Assembly: GCF_003797765.1 (NCBI RefSeq)
Contig: NZ_RKMB01000011.1
Location: 62,001-126,000 of the forward strand
Reading direction: 5' to 3'
From: Ramlibacter sp. WS9
Lineage (GTDB): Bacteria > Pseudomonadota > Gammaproteobacteria > Burkholderiales > Burkholderiaceae_C
Length of the DNA: 64,000 bases
Positions 43,562 through 53,261 of the stretch are shown here, piece by piece. Numbering within the stretch: position 1 is the stretch's first letter; each line of letters begins with the position of its first letter. The notes beneath the pieces are model-generated. The model saw only the letters and a list, made by a program, of their open reading frames with translations. It did not search any database and was not told the DNA's origin. The translations under genes and the position numbers were made by a program.

Positions 43562-44245
43562 ATGCGGGTGCTGGTGGTGGAAGATGAAATCCGGCTGGTG
43601 GACTACCTTGTGAAGGGGTTGACCGAGCACGGGTACGTGGTCGATGTGGCACGCGACGGCATCGAAGGCAGACGCCTGGCCGAAGGAGGCGACTACTCCG
43701 TCGTTCTGCTGGACGTAATGTTGCCCGGCATCGATGGCTTTGGTGTCCTGCGCGCCATGCGTGCACGCAGCAACACCCCGGTGCTGATGCTCACGGCGCG
43801 TGACAAGGTGGAAGATCGCGTGCGCGGTTTGGAGGAAGGGGCGGACGACTACCTGGTCAAGCCGTTCGCATTCTCGGAACTGCTGGCTCGCATCTCCGCA
43901 CTGATGCGGCGCGGCTCGGGCGGCACATCGATGCATCCGACGACTCTCAAGCTGGCCGAGCTTGAAGTGGATTTGCTGGGGCGCAAGGCATGGAGGGACG
44001 GCCGCCGTCTCGAGCTGACGGCCAAGGAGTTCGTGCTGCTCACGGTGCTGCTTCGCCGGCGCGGCCAGGTGCTGTCTCGCACCACTCTGGCCGAACAGGT
44101 GTGGGACATGAATTTTGATTCCGACACCAACATCGTCGAGGTGGCTGTGCGCCGCCTGCGCGCGAAGATGGACGACCCGTTCCCGCAACGCCTGCTGCAT
44201 ACGGTGCGCGGCATGGGCTACGTGCTGGAAGAACGCTCCACATGA
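43562..44245 (+). CDS. OmpR-family response regulator
   Basis: ATG 43562 ([12 protein letters not shown]) is the family-typical start; the frame is open upstream but without such a start. The 227-residue protein has a receiver domain with phospho-acceptor Asp in [10 protein letters not shown] and Lys in YLVKPFAF, and a winged-helix DNA-binding domain ending [13 protein letters not shown]. The QseB/CusR-like length and motifs fit a heavy-metal or membrane-stress response regulator. It overlaps the kinase gene (ATGA). Confidence 0.92.
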   Translation: MRVLVVEDEIRLVDYLVKGLTEHGYVVDVARDGIEGRRLAEGGDYSVVLLDVMLPGIDGFGVLRAMRARSNTPVLMLTARDKVEDRVRGLEEGADDYLVKPFAFSELLARISALMRRGSGGTSMHPTTLKLAELEVDLLGRKAWRDGRRLELTAKEFVLLTVLLRRRGQVLSRTTLAEQVWDMNFDSDTNIVEVAVRRLRAKMDDPFPQRLLHTVRGMGYVLEERST

Positions 44246-45573
44246 AAAAGGCCGGCTACTCGTTGGCGAGGCGCCTCTCCATGCAACTCGCGTGGCAGAC
44301 GGCCCTGGGCCTGGGCCTGTTTTGCGCGGGCATTTTTGCGGCAACCCAGTGGTCGTTCGAAGACAAGCAACGGACCTACCTGGCTGCCAAGCTCACCGCG
44401 ACGCGTGACGTTGCGCTCTCGGCGGAACGCGCCGGCGGCCTGGCGGAGATGCGCAAGCAGTTGCAAACGGGCGTTGCGCGCCGGGTCGGCACTTACCTCG
44501 AGTTGCATGCGGCGGATGGCGAGTTGCTGTACCGGGATCCCGAAGTCCCTCAAGGTTTCGCGAAGGCCCAACGTCTGGACTTCGTGTTGCCGCTCGCGGC
44601 AGGCGACGCGCGAGGCGTGCTCCTGCTGGATACCGCGGAGGACTCCCGCATGCTGGGGCGGCTGGCGCTGATCCTGCTGGCCGCCACGTTGCTGGGTGGC
44701 TTGTCCGCAGGACTGGCCAGCGCCTGGCGGGTCCGCCGCACCTTGCGGCCCCTGCGCACGCTGGCAGACCAGACGCGCGCTATCTCACCGGAACGAATGG
44801 ACCAGCGCCTGTCGCTGGCCGAGCCGGTCGCCGAACTACAGCCCTGGATCGATCAGTTCAACGCGATGCTGCGGCGGCTGGAGTCGGCCTATGTGCAGCT
44901 TGAAGCATTCAACGCCGACGTTGCGCACGAGTTGCGCACGCCCCTGGCCGCGCTGATCGGCCACACCGAAGTGGCGCTGTCGCGTGAGGACCGACCGGCC
45001 GAGGCACTGCGCGAGACATTGACGGGGAACCTGGAAGAGTTGCAGCGGTTCGCGGCCCTGGTCAATGACATGCTGTTTCTGTCACGCGCGGACCGGGGCG
45101 CGACGGCGAGATGTGGTGCGCCATCCCGCCTCGCGGACCTGGTACGCCAGGTGGTGGATTTTCACGAGGCACCTTTGAGCGAGGCGCAACTGCGTGTCGA
45201 TGTCGAGGGTGATGCCGAACTCGCTGTCGATCAGCCGCTGTTCAAGCGCGCGGTGTCGAACCTGCTCGGCAACGCCACACGCTACGCGGCAAGAGGCTCC
45301 GCCATCACGGTGCACATCGGCTTGGACGCGCAGGGCCGCGCCGAAGTCGCCGTCGAAAACACGGGGCCCGATATCGATGCGCTGCATATCCCGCGGCTGT
45401 TCGATCGATTCTTCCGCACCGACGAGTCGCGTGCGGACGGGCACGTGCATCACGGGCTTGGGCTGGCCATCGTGGCAGCCATTGCACGGATGCATTCGGG
45501 TCACACCATGGCCGTCTCTGGTGAAGGGCGTACCCGCATCGGGTTTGCGGTCAATCGCACGCCGAAGCTCTGA
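44242..45573 (+). CDS. Sensor histidine kinase
   Basis: The 443-residue membrane kinase has two transmembrane helices (about 17-38 and 134-158) around a periplasmic loop of some 95 residues, a HAMP region, the phospho-acceptor His in [23 protein letters not shown] and [14 protein letters not shown]. With the upstream regulator it forms a CusS/QseC-like pair. The signal is unknown; it may concern the divergent molybdenum hydroxylase operon. Confidence 0.92.
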   Translation: MKKAGYSLARRLSMQLAWQTALGLGLFCAGIFAATQWSFEDKQRTYLAAKLTATRDVALSAERAGGLAEMRKQLQTGVARRVGTYLELHAADGELLYRDPEVPQGFAKAQRLDFVLPLAAGDARGVLLLDTAEDSRMLGRLALILLAATLLGGLSAGLASAWRVRRTLRPLRTLADQTRAISPERMDQRLSLAEPVAELQPWIDQFNAMLRRLESAYVQLEAFNADVAHELRTPLAALIGHTEVALSREDRPAEALRETLTGNLEELQRFAALVNDMLFLSRADRGATARCGAPSRLADLVRQVVDFHEAPLSEAQLRVDVEGDAELAVDQPLFKRAVSNLLGNATRYAARGSAITVHIGLDAQGRAEVAVENTGPDIDALHIPRLFDRFFRTDESRADGHVHHGLGLAIVAAIARMHSGHTMAVSGEGRTRIGFAVNRTPKL

Positions 45574-45642
45574 TTCGAGTCGGTGCGTCCCTAGATCGGA
45601 TTTCGCGATCCGCTTGGGCCAGACTCAACTCGAAAGTTCTTC

Positions 45643-47166
45643 TCAAGCGCGTTGCAGCAAAGGGCTCACGCGATAGCGCTCACCGCGGTAGCACTGGTCC
45701 AGGGCTTCAAGCACGCTGACGATACGCTGCGGCCCGAGCCGCTCGAGCCACTCGAAGGGGCCGGCAGGGTAGTTCACGCCGAGCTTCATGGCGGCGTCCG
45801 CGCCTGACGGCGAACAGACGCCCTGGTGCACGGCATCGGCCGCCTCGTTCACGAGCATCGCGAGCGTTCGGGCGACGACAAGACCCGGAGCGTCCGCGAC
45901 TTCATGCGGATGCCATCCGAACGCCTGCAGCCATGAAGGCGCCTCGGCGCGCCAGGCCGGTGATCCCGTCTGGGCGTATGCCAGCGCTCCGCCGGGTTGA
46001 CCCGGCAGTTCATCGAAGACAGCGATGTCTGCCACGCCGGTGTCACGGGCCACCTGCCAGGCGGGCCTGCCATCGGTCAGCCGCAGTTGCCGCGAGCCGA
46101 TGGCGATGCCGATCCAATCGCTTTCCGGCGACGTCGCGGGTTCCGGACCGTTCAGGGCCATGCGCGCGGCGACCAGCAGTGTTTGCGCGACGGCGCCGGT
46201 GCCGTGGATCGTGACGCCTTTGCCGCCGTCGGGCGGGGGCTGCTTCGGCGCAGCAACCACCGGCGCGCCTTCCGGATACGCGTAGAACCCGCGTCCTGAC
46301 TTGCGCCCCAACAACCCACCCTCCACCAGCTCGCGCTGCACGAGGCTCGGTGTGAAGCGCCGATCGAAGAAGTTGGCTTCGAACACCGATTGCGTCACTG
46401 CGAAGTTGGTGTCGTGCCCGATCAGGTCCATCAGCTCGCACGGCCCCATCCGGAAGCCGGCGGCGCGCAGCAACGCGTCCAGCACTTCGGGGCGCGCGGC
46501 TTGCTCCTGCAGCAGCATCAGTGCTTCGGCATAGTACGGCCGCGCGATTCGATTCACGATGAATCCGGGCGTACTGCGGGCCTGGACCGCAACCTTCCCC
46601 CACGCCCTGGCGAGCCGCTCGATCCGCTGCGCGACCTCGGCGGGGGTGCGCAAACCGCTGACCACCTCGACCAATGCCATGAGGGGCACTGGATTGAAGA
46701 AGTGCATGCCGACGACGCGTTCCGGATGCTGCAGCCCGGCCGCGAGTGCCGTGATGCTGATCGAAGAAGTGTTGCTCGCCAGCAAGGCGTCGACCGGCAA
46801 GAGAGCTTCGAGTTCGCGTAGCAGCGCGCGTTTCGGCTCCAGTTTTTCGACGATGGCTTCAATGGCGAGGTTCGCGCTTGCTGCGTCTTGCAACGAAGCG
46901 GCCGGCACCAGCCTGCCCAGCGTCGCATCCGCTTCAGCGGGTGTGATCTTGCCCTTGTTCACCAGCCGCGTCAGGACTTCGGCCAGTTGCTTGCAGGCTT
47001 GCTCTGCAGCGCCTTCGCGTTGGTCGAATACGAACACGCGATGGCCGGCCTGCGCGGCCACCTGGGCGATGCCGATACCCATCACGCCGGCACCGACGAC
47101 GAGTACGTCTTGCGCGCTCATCGCGGTGACGCCGGGTTGCGGAAGCGAAACCTGAATCGCAGCCAT
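45643..47166 (-). CDS. 3-hydroxyacyl-CoA dehydrogenase of the box operon
   Basis: ATG 47166 overlaps the boxA stop (ATGA). The 507-residue protein has the NAD site VVGAGVMGIGIAQVAAQAGH, then ASNTSSISITALA, GMHFFNPVPLM and two C-terminal 3HCDH domains, like PaaH/PaaC. It should oxidise 3-hydroxyadipyl-CoA to 3-oxoadipyl-CoA, the step after the BoxC/BoxD products enter beta-oxidation-like reactions. It is the last gene of boxCBA. The thiolase is not in the window. Confidence 0.9.
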   Translation of the reverse strand: MAAIQVSLPQPGVTAMSAQDVLVVGAGVMGIGIAQVAAQAGHRVFVFDQREGAAEQACKQLAEVLTRLVNKGKITPAEADATLGRLVPAASLQDAASANLAIEAIVEKLEPKRALLRELEALLPVDALLASNTSSISITALAAGLQHPERVVGMHFFNPVPLMALVEVVSGLRTPAEVAQRIERLARAWGKVAVQARSTPGFIVNRIARPYYAEALMLLQEQAARPEVLDALLRAAGFRMGPCELMDLIGHDTNFAVTQSVFEANFFDRRFTPSLVQRELVEGGLLGRKSGRGFYAYPEGAPVVAAPKQPPPDGGKGVTIHGTGAVAQTLLVAARMALNGPEPATSPESDWIGIAIGSRQLRLTDGRPAWQVARDTGVADIAVFDELPGQPGGALAYAQTGSPAWRAEAPSWLQAFGWHPHEVADAPGLVVARTLAMLVNEAADAVHQGVCSPSGADAAMKLGVNYPAGPFEWLERLGPQRIVSVLEALDQCYRGERYRVSPLLQRA

Positions 47167-48446
47167 CAGTAAGTTTCCAGATGCAGCCGGCCATCCCGCT
47201 TGAGTGCCGCACCGATGGCGCCCCAGTCCAGCCCGGCTTCCGTCGCGATATCGCGCAGCGTCAGCACGACGCCCTCCTCCATCGCCTTGAGCCCGCACAC
47301 GTAGAAATACGCGTTCGGGTCCGCTAGCAGTGGCACGAGGTCGGCGGCACTCGCGCGCATGAGGTCCTGGACGTAGCGCTTGGGCTGGCCGGAAACGCGG
47401 CTGAAGGCCAGGTTGACGTCGATGAAGTCCTTGGGCAGCGACTGCAACGGCCCGAAGTAGGGCAGCTCCTGCGGCGTGCGCGCGCCAAAGAACAGCATCA
47501 GCTTTCCGCTGTCGAACTTGCCGGACTTGCGCAAGCGCCGCCGCCACTCGGTCATCGCTCGCATGGGCGCGCTACCGGTGCCGGTGCAGATCATGACGAT
47601 GTGACTCTTCGGATGGTTCGGCATGAGGAAGCTCGCACCGAACGGGCCGATCACGTCCACTTTGTCGCCAACCTTCAAGTCGCACAGGTAGTTGCTGGCC
47701 ACGCCAAGCACGGGGTGGCCGCTGTGGTCCTCGAGCACGCGCTTCACTGTGAGCGAAATGTTGTTGTAGCCCGGCCGCTCGCCGTTGCGCGCGCTGGTGA
47801 CACTGTACTGGCGCGCATGGTGCGAACGGCCCTTCGAGTCGGCGCCCGGCGGAACGATGCCAATGCTCTGCCCCTCCAGCACCGGAAACGGCGTGCTTCC
47901 AAAATCCAGCACGATGTGGTGCGTGTCGTACAAAGATCCGACATCGGTGACGCGCACATTGCCCGACACGGTTGCCGTCAAGCTACGCGTGGCCGACTTC
48001 GGGCCATAGAGGTTGGTGTACGCATGCGCTGCGGACCAAGGCGGGAGTGTGGATCCGGCATCGGCGCTTTGGAACTCCGCGGCTTCATCGGTCTCACCGG
48101 CGACGGCCACGCCCTGGGCGAGCTCGGCCACCGCGTCAGCCGCCACTCCTGTGGCTTCGGCGAGTTCGCTATCCGACAGCGCCTCGGGCAGCGACTCCCA
48201 TCCGAGCTGCTCTTCGATCGAATAGGCGTTTGCCTTGGGCACCGTCCGCCAGTTGTCGATGCTGCCGGTGGGACATGGCGGAACGCAGGCCATGCACAGG
48301 TTGCACTTGGCCGCGTCCACCACGTAGTTGTTGTCGTCGTGCGTGATCGCGTCGACGGGGCACGTCGCTTCGCACGTGTTGCACCGGATGCAGATCTCCG
48401 GATCGATCAGGTGCTGCTTGATGAAATGGATGTCTGACGTGCCCAT
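47166..48446 (-). CDS. boxA: Benzoyl-CoA 2,3-epoxidase reductase component BoxA
   Basis: The 426-residue flavoprotein begins with two ferredoxin-type clusters ([16 protein letters not shown] and [14 protein letters not shown]) and continues with a ferredoxin-NADP reductase module: ARQYSVTS for [18 protein letters not shown] for NADPH, and a C-terminal [14 protein letters not shown]. BoxA passes electrons from NADPH to the diiron epoxidase BoxB. The linker between the modules is rich in Ala, Glu and Asp. It starts seven bases after boxB ends. Confidence 0.96.
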   Translation of the reverse strand: MGTSDIHFIKQHLIDPEICIRCNTCEATCPVDAITHDDNNYVVDAAKCNLCMACVPPCPTGSIDNWRTVPKANAYSIEEQLGWESLPEALSDSELAEATGVAADAVAELAQGVAVAGETDEAAEFQSADAGSTLPPWSAAHAYTNLYGPKSATRSLTATVSGNVRVTDVGSLYDTHHIVLDFGSTPFPVLEGQSIGIVPPGADSKGRSHHARQYSVTSARNGERPGYNNISLTVKRVLEDHSGHPVLGVASNYLCDLKVGDKVDVIGPFGASFLMPNHPKSHIVMICTGTGSAPMRAMTEWRRRLRKSGKFDSGKLMLFFGARTPQELPYFGPLQSLPKDFIDVNLAFSRVSGQPKRYVQDLMRASAADLVPLLADPNAYFYVCGLKAMEEGVVLTLRDIATEAGLDWGAIGAALKRDGRLHLETY

Positions 48447-48453
48447 GTCGATC

Positions 48454-49881
48454 TCAAGCGAAACGCACGTACTCGAAGTTGACGGGCTGGCGGTTGACGC
48501 CGATGACAGGCGGCGCGATCCAGTTGGCGAACTTGCCCGGCTCGACGACGCGGCCCATCAGGCCGGCCACGAAGGCGCGGTCCGAAGGTGTGGGCAGCCA
48601 GTCATCCACGCGGGCTTTCCACTCGGCGTCGCTCAAGACATTGCCTTGGGGCGAAACCTTGACGCCGGAAAGCGCACCGATGTTGCGGTGGAAGGCCTTG
48701 TGCGGCACGGTCAGGCGCGTCGGAATGCCCGCCTTTTCGATGACCTTGTTCCAGCGGCCCACGCCGGACATGCTGTCCTTGATGTAGTCGTCGCGCAGCA
48801 CTTCGTTGAGCGCGTTGAGCATCGGCACTTCCTTCTCGATCAGCTTGCCCTCCACGACATTGAGCACCTTGTACGATTGGCCGCGCAGCTGGTGGTCGTC
48901 GGCGCGCTTGCCTTCGTCGAAGCGCCCCTTCAGGCCGGTGCTGTAGAAGGTCGCGGCATTGCTCGACTCGTCCGCGCCGAACAGGTCGATGGTCACGCTG
49001 TAGTGGAAGTTCAGGTAGCGCTGCACCGTGGGCAGGTCGATGACGCCGGCTTCGCGCAACTTCTTCGGATCGTCGGTCTTGAGCTCGTTCATCACCTGGC
49101 AGGTGCGCTGGATCACGCGGCTCACGCCGGATTCGCCCACGAACATGTGATGCGCTTCCTCGGTGAGCATGAACTTCGTGGTGCGTGCAAGCGGGTCGAA
49201 AGCCGACTCGGCAAGGGCCGACAGCTGGAACTTGCCGTCGCGATCGGTGAAGTAGGTGAACATGAAGAACGCGAGCCAGTCGGGCGTCTGCTCGTTGAAC
49301 GCCTGCAGGATGCGCGGGTTGTCCACGTTGCCGCTGCGGCGGTCCAGGAGCGCTTCGCCCTCTTCGCGGCCGTCCTTGCCGAAGTACTTGTGCAGCAGGT
49401 ACACCATGGCCCACAAATGGCGCCCTTCCTCGACGTTCACCTGGAACAGGTTGCGCAGGTCGTACTGGCTCGGGCAGGTCAGGCCGAGGTGGCGTTGCTG
49501 CTCGACGGAGGCGGGCTCGGTGTCGCCCTGCGTGACGATGATGCGGCGCAGGTTCGCCCGGTATTCGCCGGGGACGTCCTGCCAGGCGCCCTCACCCTTG
49601 TGGTCGCCGAAGTGGATCTTGCGGTCCTTGTCGCCCGGGTTCAGGAAGATGCCCCACCGATAGTCGGGCATCTTCACGTGGCCGAACTGGGCCCAGCCCT
49701 CAGGGTCCACGCTCACGGCCGTGCGCAGGTAGACGTCGAAGTTCTGGGAACCGTTCGGTCCCATGTCGTCCCACCAGCTCAGGAAGTTCGGCTGCCACTG
49801 CTCCAGCGCGCGCTTGAGCGTGCGGTCCTCGTCGAGGTTGACGTTGTTGGGAATCTTCTCGCTGTAATTGATCGTGCTCAT
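48454..49881 (-). CDS. boxB: Benzoyl-CoA 2,3-epoxidase BoxB
   Basis: The 475-residue protein matches BoxB over its length: [19 protein letters not shown] at the start, the helical diiron core with [19 protein letters not shown] and [15 protein letters not shown] supplying Glu and His ligands, and the C-terminal FEYVRFA. With BoxA it epoxidises the ring of benzoyl-CoA using O2. It begins 14 bases after boxC. The large open frame on the opposite strand is a coding shadow. Confidence 0.97.
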   Translation of the reverse strand: MSTINYSEKIPNNVNLDEDRTLKRALEQWQPNFLSWWDDMGPNGSQNFDVYLRTAVSVDPEGWAQFGHVKMPDYRWGIFLNPGDKDRKIHFGDHKGEGAWQDVPGEYRANLRRIIVTQGDTEPASVEQQRHLGLTCPSQYDLRNLFQVNVEEGRHLWAMVYLLHKYFGKDGREEGEALLDRRSGNVDNPRILQAFNEQTPDWLAFFMFTYFTDRDGKFQLSALAESAFDPLARTTKFMLTEEAHHMFVGESGVSRVIQRTCQVMNELKTDDPKKLREAGVIDLPTVQRYLNFHYSVTIDLFGADESSNAATFYSTGLKGRFDEGKRADDHQLRGQSYKVLNVVEGKLIEKEVPMLNALNEVLRDDYIKDSMSGVGRWNKVIEKAGIPTRLTVPHKAFHRNIGALSGVKVSPQGNVLSDAEWKARVDDWLPTPSDRAFVAGLMGRVVEPGKFANWIAPPVIGVNRQPVNFEYVRFA

Positions 49882-49895
49882 GTCGTTTTCCTCGG

Positions 49896-51587
49896 TCAGA
49901 CTCTGTTGAAATCGAATGCGGCGCGGTCGCCCTTGCCGTACACCTTCAGGGCACCCTTGTCGCCGACGGCATTGGGCCGCTGGAAGATCCAGTTCTGCCA
50001 GGCGGTGAGCCGGCCGAAGATGCGGGTGAACATGTTTTCGGGGCCGTTGAAGCGCAGGTTGGCTTCCATACCGGTGAGGGCGTCGGGGCTCATCGACACG
50101 CGCTCCTCGATTGCGAGCCGGGTTTCATCGGGCCAATCGATGTCGTCGGGGTTGCTCGTCACCAGGCCGAGCGCATAAGCAGCATCGGCATCGAGCGGCT
50201 GACCCGCCTTGGCGCGTACAGCTTCCATCGCGGGCACCTCGTCGTAGAAGCGGCGGCCCAGGCGGCTCTGGCCTGTGACCATCGGGAAGAGCCCGAAGTT
50301 GGTCCCGCCCACTTCGATGATCGGTGAGGCGGTGGGATCGGACGGCAGCGCGAGGTGGTAGCTGCGGTCGCAGGCCAGCGAGAGCTCGAGGTAGCTGCCC
50401 ACGAAGCACGAACCCGGCTCGATCAACGCGAACAGGCTGCGGCTCGACACATCGAGGCGGCTGAACGTGCGGCGCAGGTAGCCCACGGTTTCGCGCACGA
50501 GCCAGTGGTTCGGGTTGGCGAGCAAGGCCGCATCCATCGAACGCACGTTCGCGGCGCTGCCTTCGGTCTTGATCAGCCAGGTGCCGATGTCCAGCTCGTT
50601 GGTGCGCATCGACAAGATGGCATCTTCCAACTCGCGCGCCAGTTGCAGCGGGAACCAGGCGACGCCTTGGGCCTCGATCGCCGCGATGTCGGACGGGACG
50701 GGCGATGCGGGAGCCTTGACGATGAAGGTCGCGACACGGCGGTTGCGATCGATCTCCACCGTCACGTAGTCATAGCGCAGCGCGTCCGCCTCGGCTTTGC
50801 GCGCGAGCGGCGTCAGCAGCACGGGCTTTCCATCGGCGGGCCGGTCGCTTCCGGCGGCCAGTTCCAGCGCACGCTCTTGTACGCGCGCGGCGAATTCGGC
50901 GGTGCGAACCACTTCGTCCACCAGGCGCCACTCCACGGCTTTCTTGCCACGCACGCCTTCAGCTGTGGTGCAGAAGATGTCGGCCAGGTCATGGCGGACG
51001 TGGCGCTTGTCGGTCACTCGCGTGAGGCCTCCAGTGCCGGGCAGCACGCCGAGCAACGGCACTTCGGGCAAGCTCACCGCGCTGTTCCGGTCGTCCACCA
51101 GGATGATCTCGTCGCAAGCCAGCGCCAGCTCGTAGCCGCCACCCGCGCATGCGCCGTTCACGGCCGCAAGGAACTTCAGGCCGCTGTGCGCCGAAGAATC
51201 TTCGAGACCATTGCGAGTCTCGTTGGTGAACTTGCAGAAGTTCACCTTCCACGCATGGCTGGAAAGTCCCAGCATGAAGATGTTGGCGCCAGAGCAGAAC
51301 ACCTTCTCCTTGGCGCTGGTCAAGATCACCGTGCGCACTTCGGGGTGCTCAAAGCGGATGCGATTGATGGCGTCGTTCAGCTCGATGTCGACGCCGAGGT
51401 CATAGCTATTGAGCTTGAGCTTGTAGCCGGGGCGAAGGCCGCCGTTCTCGTCGAAGTCGGCCACGAGCCGGGCGATGGGGCCGTCGAAGGACAGCTTCCA
51501 GTGCCTGTACTGGCTGGGGTGGGTTTCGTAGTTGACGGGGCCTGGATGGGCGGACGGTTGCTGCTCTAGTTGCTGGGTTTGGGTCAT
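49896..51587 (-). CDS. boxC: Benzoyl-CoA-dihydrodiol (epoxide) lyase BoxC
   Basis: ATG 51587 is chosen because GGAGAGACA lies directly before it; an upstream ATG at 51608 has no site and falls in an operator. The 563-residue enoyl-CoA-hydratase-superfamily protein has KEKVFCSGANIFMLG, NGACAGGGYELALACDEI and LPEVPLLGVLPGTGGLTRV. BoxC opens the epoxidised ring to 3,4-dehydroadipyl-CoA semialdehyde and formate. It is the first gene of boxCBA, and its promoter holds two GCAC-N4-GTGC sites. Confidence 0.96.
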   Translation of the reverse strand: MTQTQQLEQQPSAHPGPVNYETHPSQYRHWKLSFDGPIARLVADFDENGGLRPGYKLKLNSYDLGVDIELNDAINRIRFEHPEVRTVILTSAKEKVFCSGANIFMLGLSSHAWKVNFCKFTNETRNGLEDSSAHSGLKFLAAVNGACAGGGYELALACDEIILVDDRNSAVSLPEVPLLGVLPGTGGLTRVTDKRHVRHDLADIFCTTAEGVRGKKAVEWRLVDEVVRTAEFAARVQERALELAAGSDRPADGKPVLLTPLARKAEADALRYDYVTVEIDRNRRVATFIVKAPASPVPSDIAAIEAQGVAWFPLQLARELEDAILSMRTNELDIGTWLIKTEGSAANVRSMDAALLANPNHWLVRETVGYLRRTFSRLDVSSRSLFALIEPGSCFVGSYLELSLACDRSYHLALPSDPTASPIIEVGGTNFGLFPMVTGQSRLGRRFYDEVPAMEAVRAKAGQPLDADAAYALGLVTSNPDDIDWPDETRLAIEERVSMSPDALTGMEANLRFNGPENMFTRIFGRLTAWQNWIFQRPNAVGDKGALKVYGKGDRAAFDFNRV

Positions 51588-51604
51588 TGTCTCTCCGTTG
51601 AAAT

Positions 51605-51669
51605 GCACTAAAGTGCGTTCGCGCCGAAGCGGTTAACGCATCATAGTGCATGTTGCAGAGAACATGCAA
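51605..51669 (-). promoter_or_regulatory. boxC promoter with two BoxR-type operators
   Basis: The perfect palindrome GCAC-TAAA-GTGC lies at 51605-51616 and a one-mismatch copy GCAT-CATA-GTGC at 51638-51649. On the minus strand the second overlaps a good -10 (TATGAT, 51640-51645), with a -35 TTGCAT at 51664-51669, 18 bases away. Repression by BoxR until benzoyl-CoA binds is the expected logic. Confidence 0.75.
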
Positions 51670-51687
51670 GCAGTTTTATGCCTGGGG

Positions 51688-52665
51688 TTAACCCTTTACT
51701 TCAAGCTGGAGTGCCTTTCGGACCATGGCCCGCAGCGACAGGAAGGTTTCGTCCAGCGGTCGAATGCTGCTGTCGAGGTGCAGCTCCGCTTTTGCATAGA
51801 ACGGCGAGCGCTGGGCGAGGATGCCCTTGAGGTCATCCATCGCTTCAGAGTTGCCCGCCATCGGCCGCATGTCACCCTGGGCCTGCACGCGATTCATGTG
51901 GTCTTCGGGATGGGCCCGTATCCACACGGTGGTGCATTGGGAGAGCAGCAGGTTGAAGTTCGACGGCTCGGCCACGATGCCGCCAGGCGTCGCGATCACA
52001 GCCTCGGGATAGATCTGCACCGTTTCCTCGAGCGCGCGCCGCTCGTAGCGCCGGTAAGCGTTCTGGCCGTACAGCGCCTGAATCTCGCTGATCGTGCAGC
52101 CGGCGAATTTTTCGATCTCGCGGCTCAACTCGATGAAGGGGTAGTCGAGGTCTTCCGCCAACATGCGCCCGAGGGTGGATTTGCCGGCTCCGCGCAATCC
52201 GATCAGGGCGACGCGCGTGGGCCGCTGGCCGCTTGCAGTGGTTGCACTGTCGACGATCGGCAGCATGACTTCACGTGCCCTGCGCAAGGTGGCTTCGTCC
52301 TGGTTGGCCAGCAACTCGCGGATCAATTGCCACTCGGGGGAGTGCGCCGCCTGGTCGTCCAACAACTCGGAAGGGCTGGTCTTGAGCGCCTGCGCGACTT
52401 GCAGGAGGATCAGGACGGAGGCGTTGCCGACACCGAGTTCCAGATTGCCCAGATGCCGTTCGGACACTTCCGCCGCGGACGCCAGCTCCTTGCGCGTCAT
52501 CCCCCGGCCGTTGCGCACGCGTCGGATCCGCTCCCCCAGCTGGACGAGAAAAGGATGCTTTTCCCCGTTTGACCCTTCGACCGGAGTCGCAGGCATCGGC
52601 GGGGCGCTCCCGTGCAGTTCGGATCCGGGTGAAAACCCGGATACAGGCAATATACTGCTTGACAT
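51688..52665 (-). CDS. boxR: BoxR transcriptional regulator, copy 1
   Basis: The 325-residue protein fuses an N-terminal Cro-type helix-turn-helix (LGERIRRVRNGRGMTRKELA and VSERHLGNLELGVGN) to a shikimate-kinase-like domain with P-loop GLRGAGKSTLG and RPMAGNSEAM. This is the BzdR/BoxR architecture, in which benzoyl-CoA bound to the kinase-like domain releases DNA. The start ATG 52665 has a poor ribosome site. It lies 100 bases upstream of boxC on the same strand, divergent from the DUF4863-boxD operon, with its own operator at 52696. A paralogue is at 60999. Confidence 0.93.
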   Translation of the reverse strand: MSSSILPVSGFSPGSELHGSAPPMPATPVEGSNGEKHPFLVQLGERIRRVRNGRGMTRKELASAAEVSERHLGNLELGVGNASVLILLQVAQALKTSPSELLDDQAAHSPEWQLIRELLANQDEATLRRAREVMLPIVDSATTASGQRPTRVALIGLRGAGKSTLGRMLAEDLDYPFIELSREIEKFAGCTISEIQALYGQNAYRRYERRALEETVQIYPEAVIATPGGIVAEPSNFNLLLSQCTTVWIRAHPEDHMNRVQAQGDMRPMAGNSEAMDDLKGILAQRSPFYAKAELHLDSSIRPLDETFLSLRAMVRKALQLEVKG

Positions 52666-52695
52666 GAGGTTGTTTGAGGTTTTAAAGTGCCACCG

Positions 52696-52707
52696 GCACG
52701 ATAGTGC
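52696..52707. promoter_or_regulatory. BoxR-type operator between boxR and the DUF4863/boxD operon
   Basis: GCAC-GATA-GTGC has the same palindromic arms as the boxC operators. On the minus strand it overlaps a candidate -10 (TATCGT), with TTGCGT 17 bases upstream, so boxR would be autoregulated. An additional GTGC half-site lies nine bases to the left. Confidence 0.7.
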
Positions 52708-52755
52708 ATCTGATCCAAAAACGCAACAAGGCGCCCTCGCTCGGCATTCTCGACC

Positions 52756-53247
52756 ATGACAATTGTCAACTCCGATCAAAAAATTTCTCCCGAGCTGTTT
52801 CGCGCCCAACTGGCGCGCCTGACGGCCCAGATCGCAAACCGGCCGCTTGAGCCCCAGCTGCAAGACTGGCTCAACACGCAGCACGGCAGCGAGTCGGAAA
52901 CTTTTCGCGAACTGCAGGCGAGCTGCCGGGCCGGCGTGGCCGATGGATGGCTGTGTGCCCGTGAAGCCGGCGGAATCCGTTACGGGCGGATTTTCAAGCC
53001 CGATGCGGAACTCAACGACTTCTCCGTCGATGTCGTGGACATGCAGGACATCGCTGGGCCCCATCACGTGCATCCCGAGGGAGAGATTGACCTGGTGATG
53101 CCCATCGATGGCGGAGCCCTTTTCGATGGTCACCCCGCAGGCTGGGTTGTCTATCCGCCCGGCAGCGCGCATCGGCCCACCGTTTCCAAGGGGCGTGCCC
53201 TGGTGCTCTACCTCCTGCCGCAAGGCGCCATTCGCTTCACGGGCTGA
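52756..53247 (+). CDS. DUF4863 cupin-like protein of the box cluster
   Basis: The 163-residue protein has a helical N-terminal half and a cupin-like C-terminal half with HHVHPEGEIDLVMP (His, His, Glu metal set) and VVYPPGSAHRP. It matches the DUF4863 family, frequently adjacent to box genes; some relatives are described as 4-hydroxylaminobenzoate lyases. Its role in benzoate use is not settled; it might handle a nitro- or amino-benzoate side branch. It is the first gene of the plus-strand operon, 14 bases before boxD. Confidence 0.75.
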   Translation: MTIVNSDQKISPELFRAQLARLTAQIANRPLEPQLQDWLNTQHGSESETFRELQASCRAGVADGWLCAREAGGIRYGRIFKPDAELNDFSVDVVDMQDIAGPHHVHPEGEIDLVMPIDGGALFDGHPAGWVVYPPGSAHRPTVSKGRALVLYLLPQGAIRFTG

Positions 53248-53261
53248 ACCCCCTCCATCAC

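Noticed and set aside
48328-50178. A 616-codon open frame on the plus strand opposite boxB
   Set aside because: BoxB on the minus strand is recognised over its whole length; the opposite frame has no domain and a composition typical of antisense GC-rich codons.
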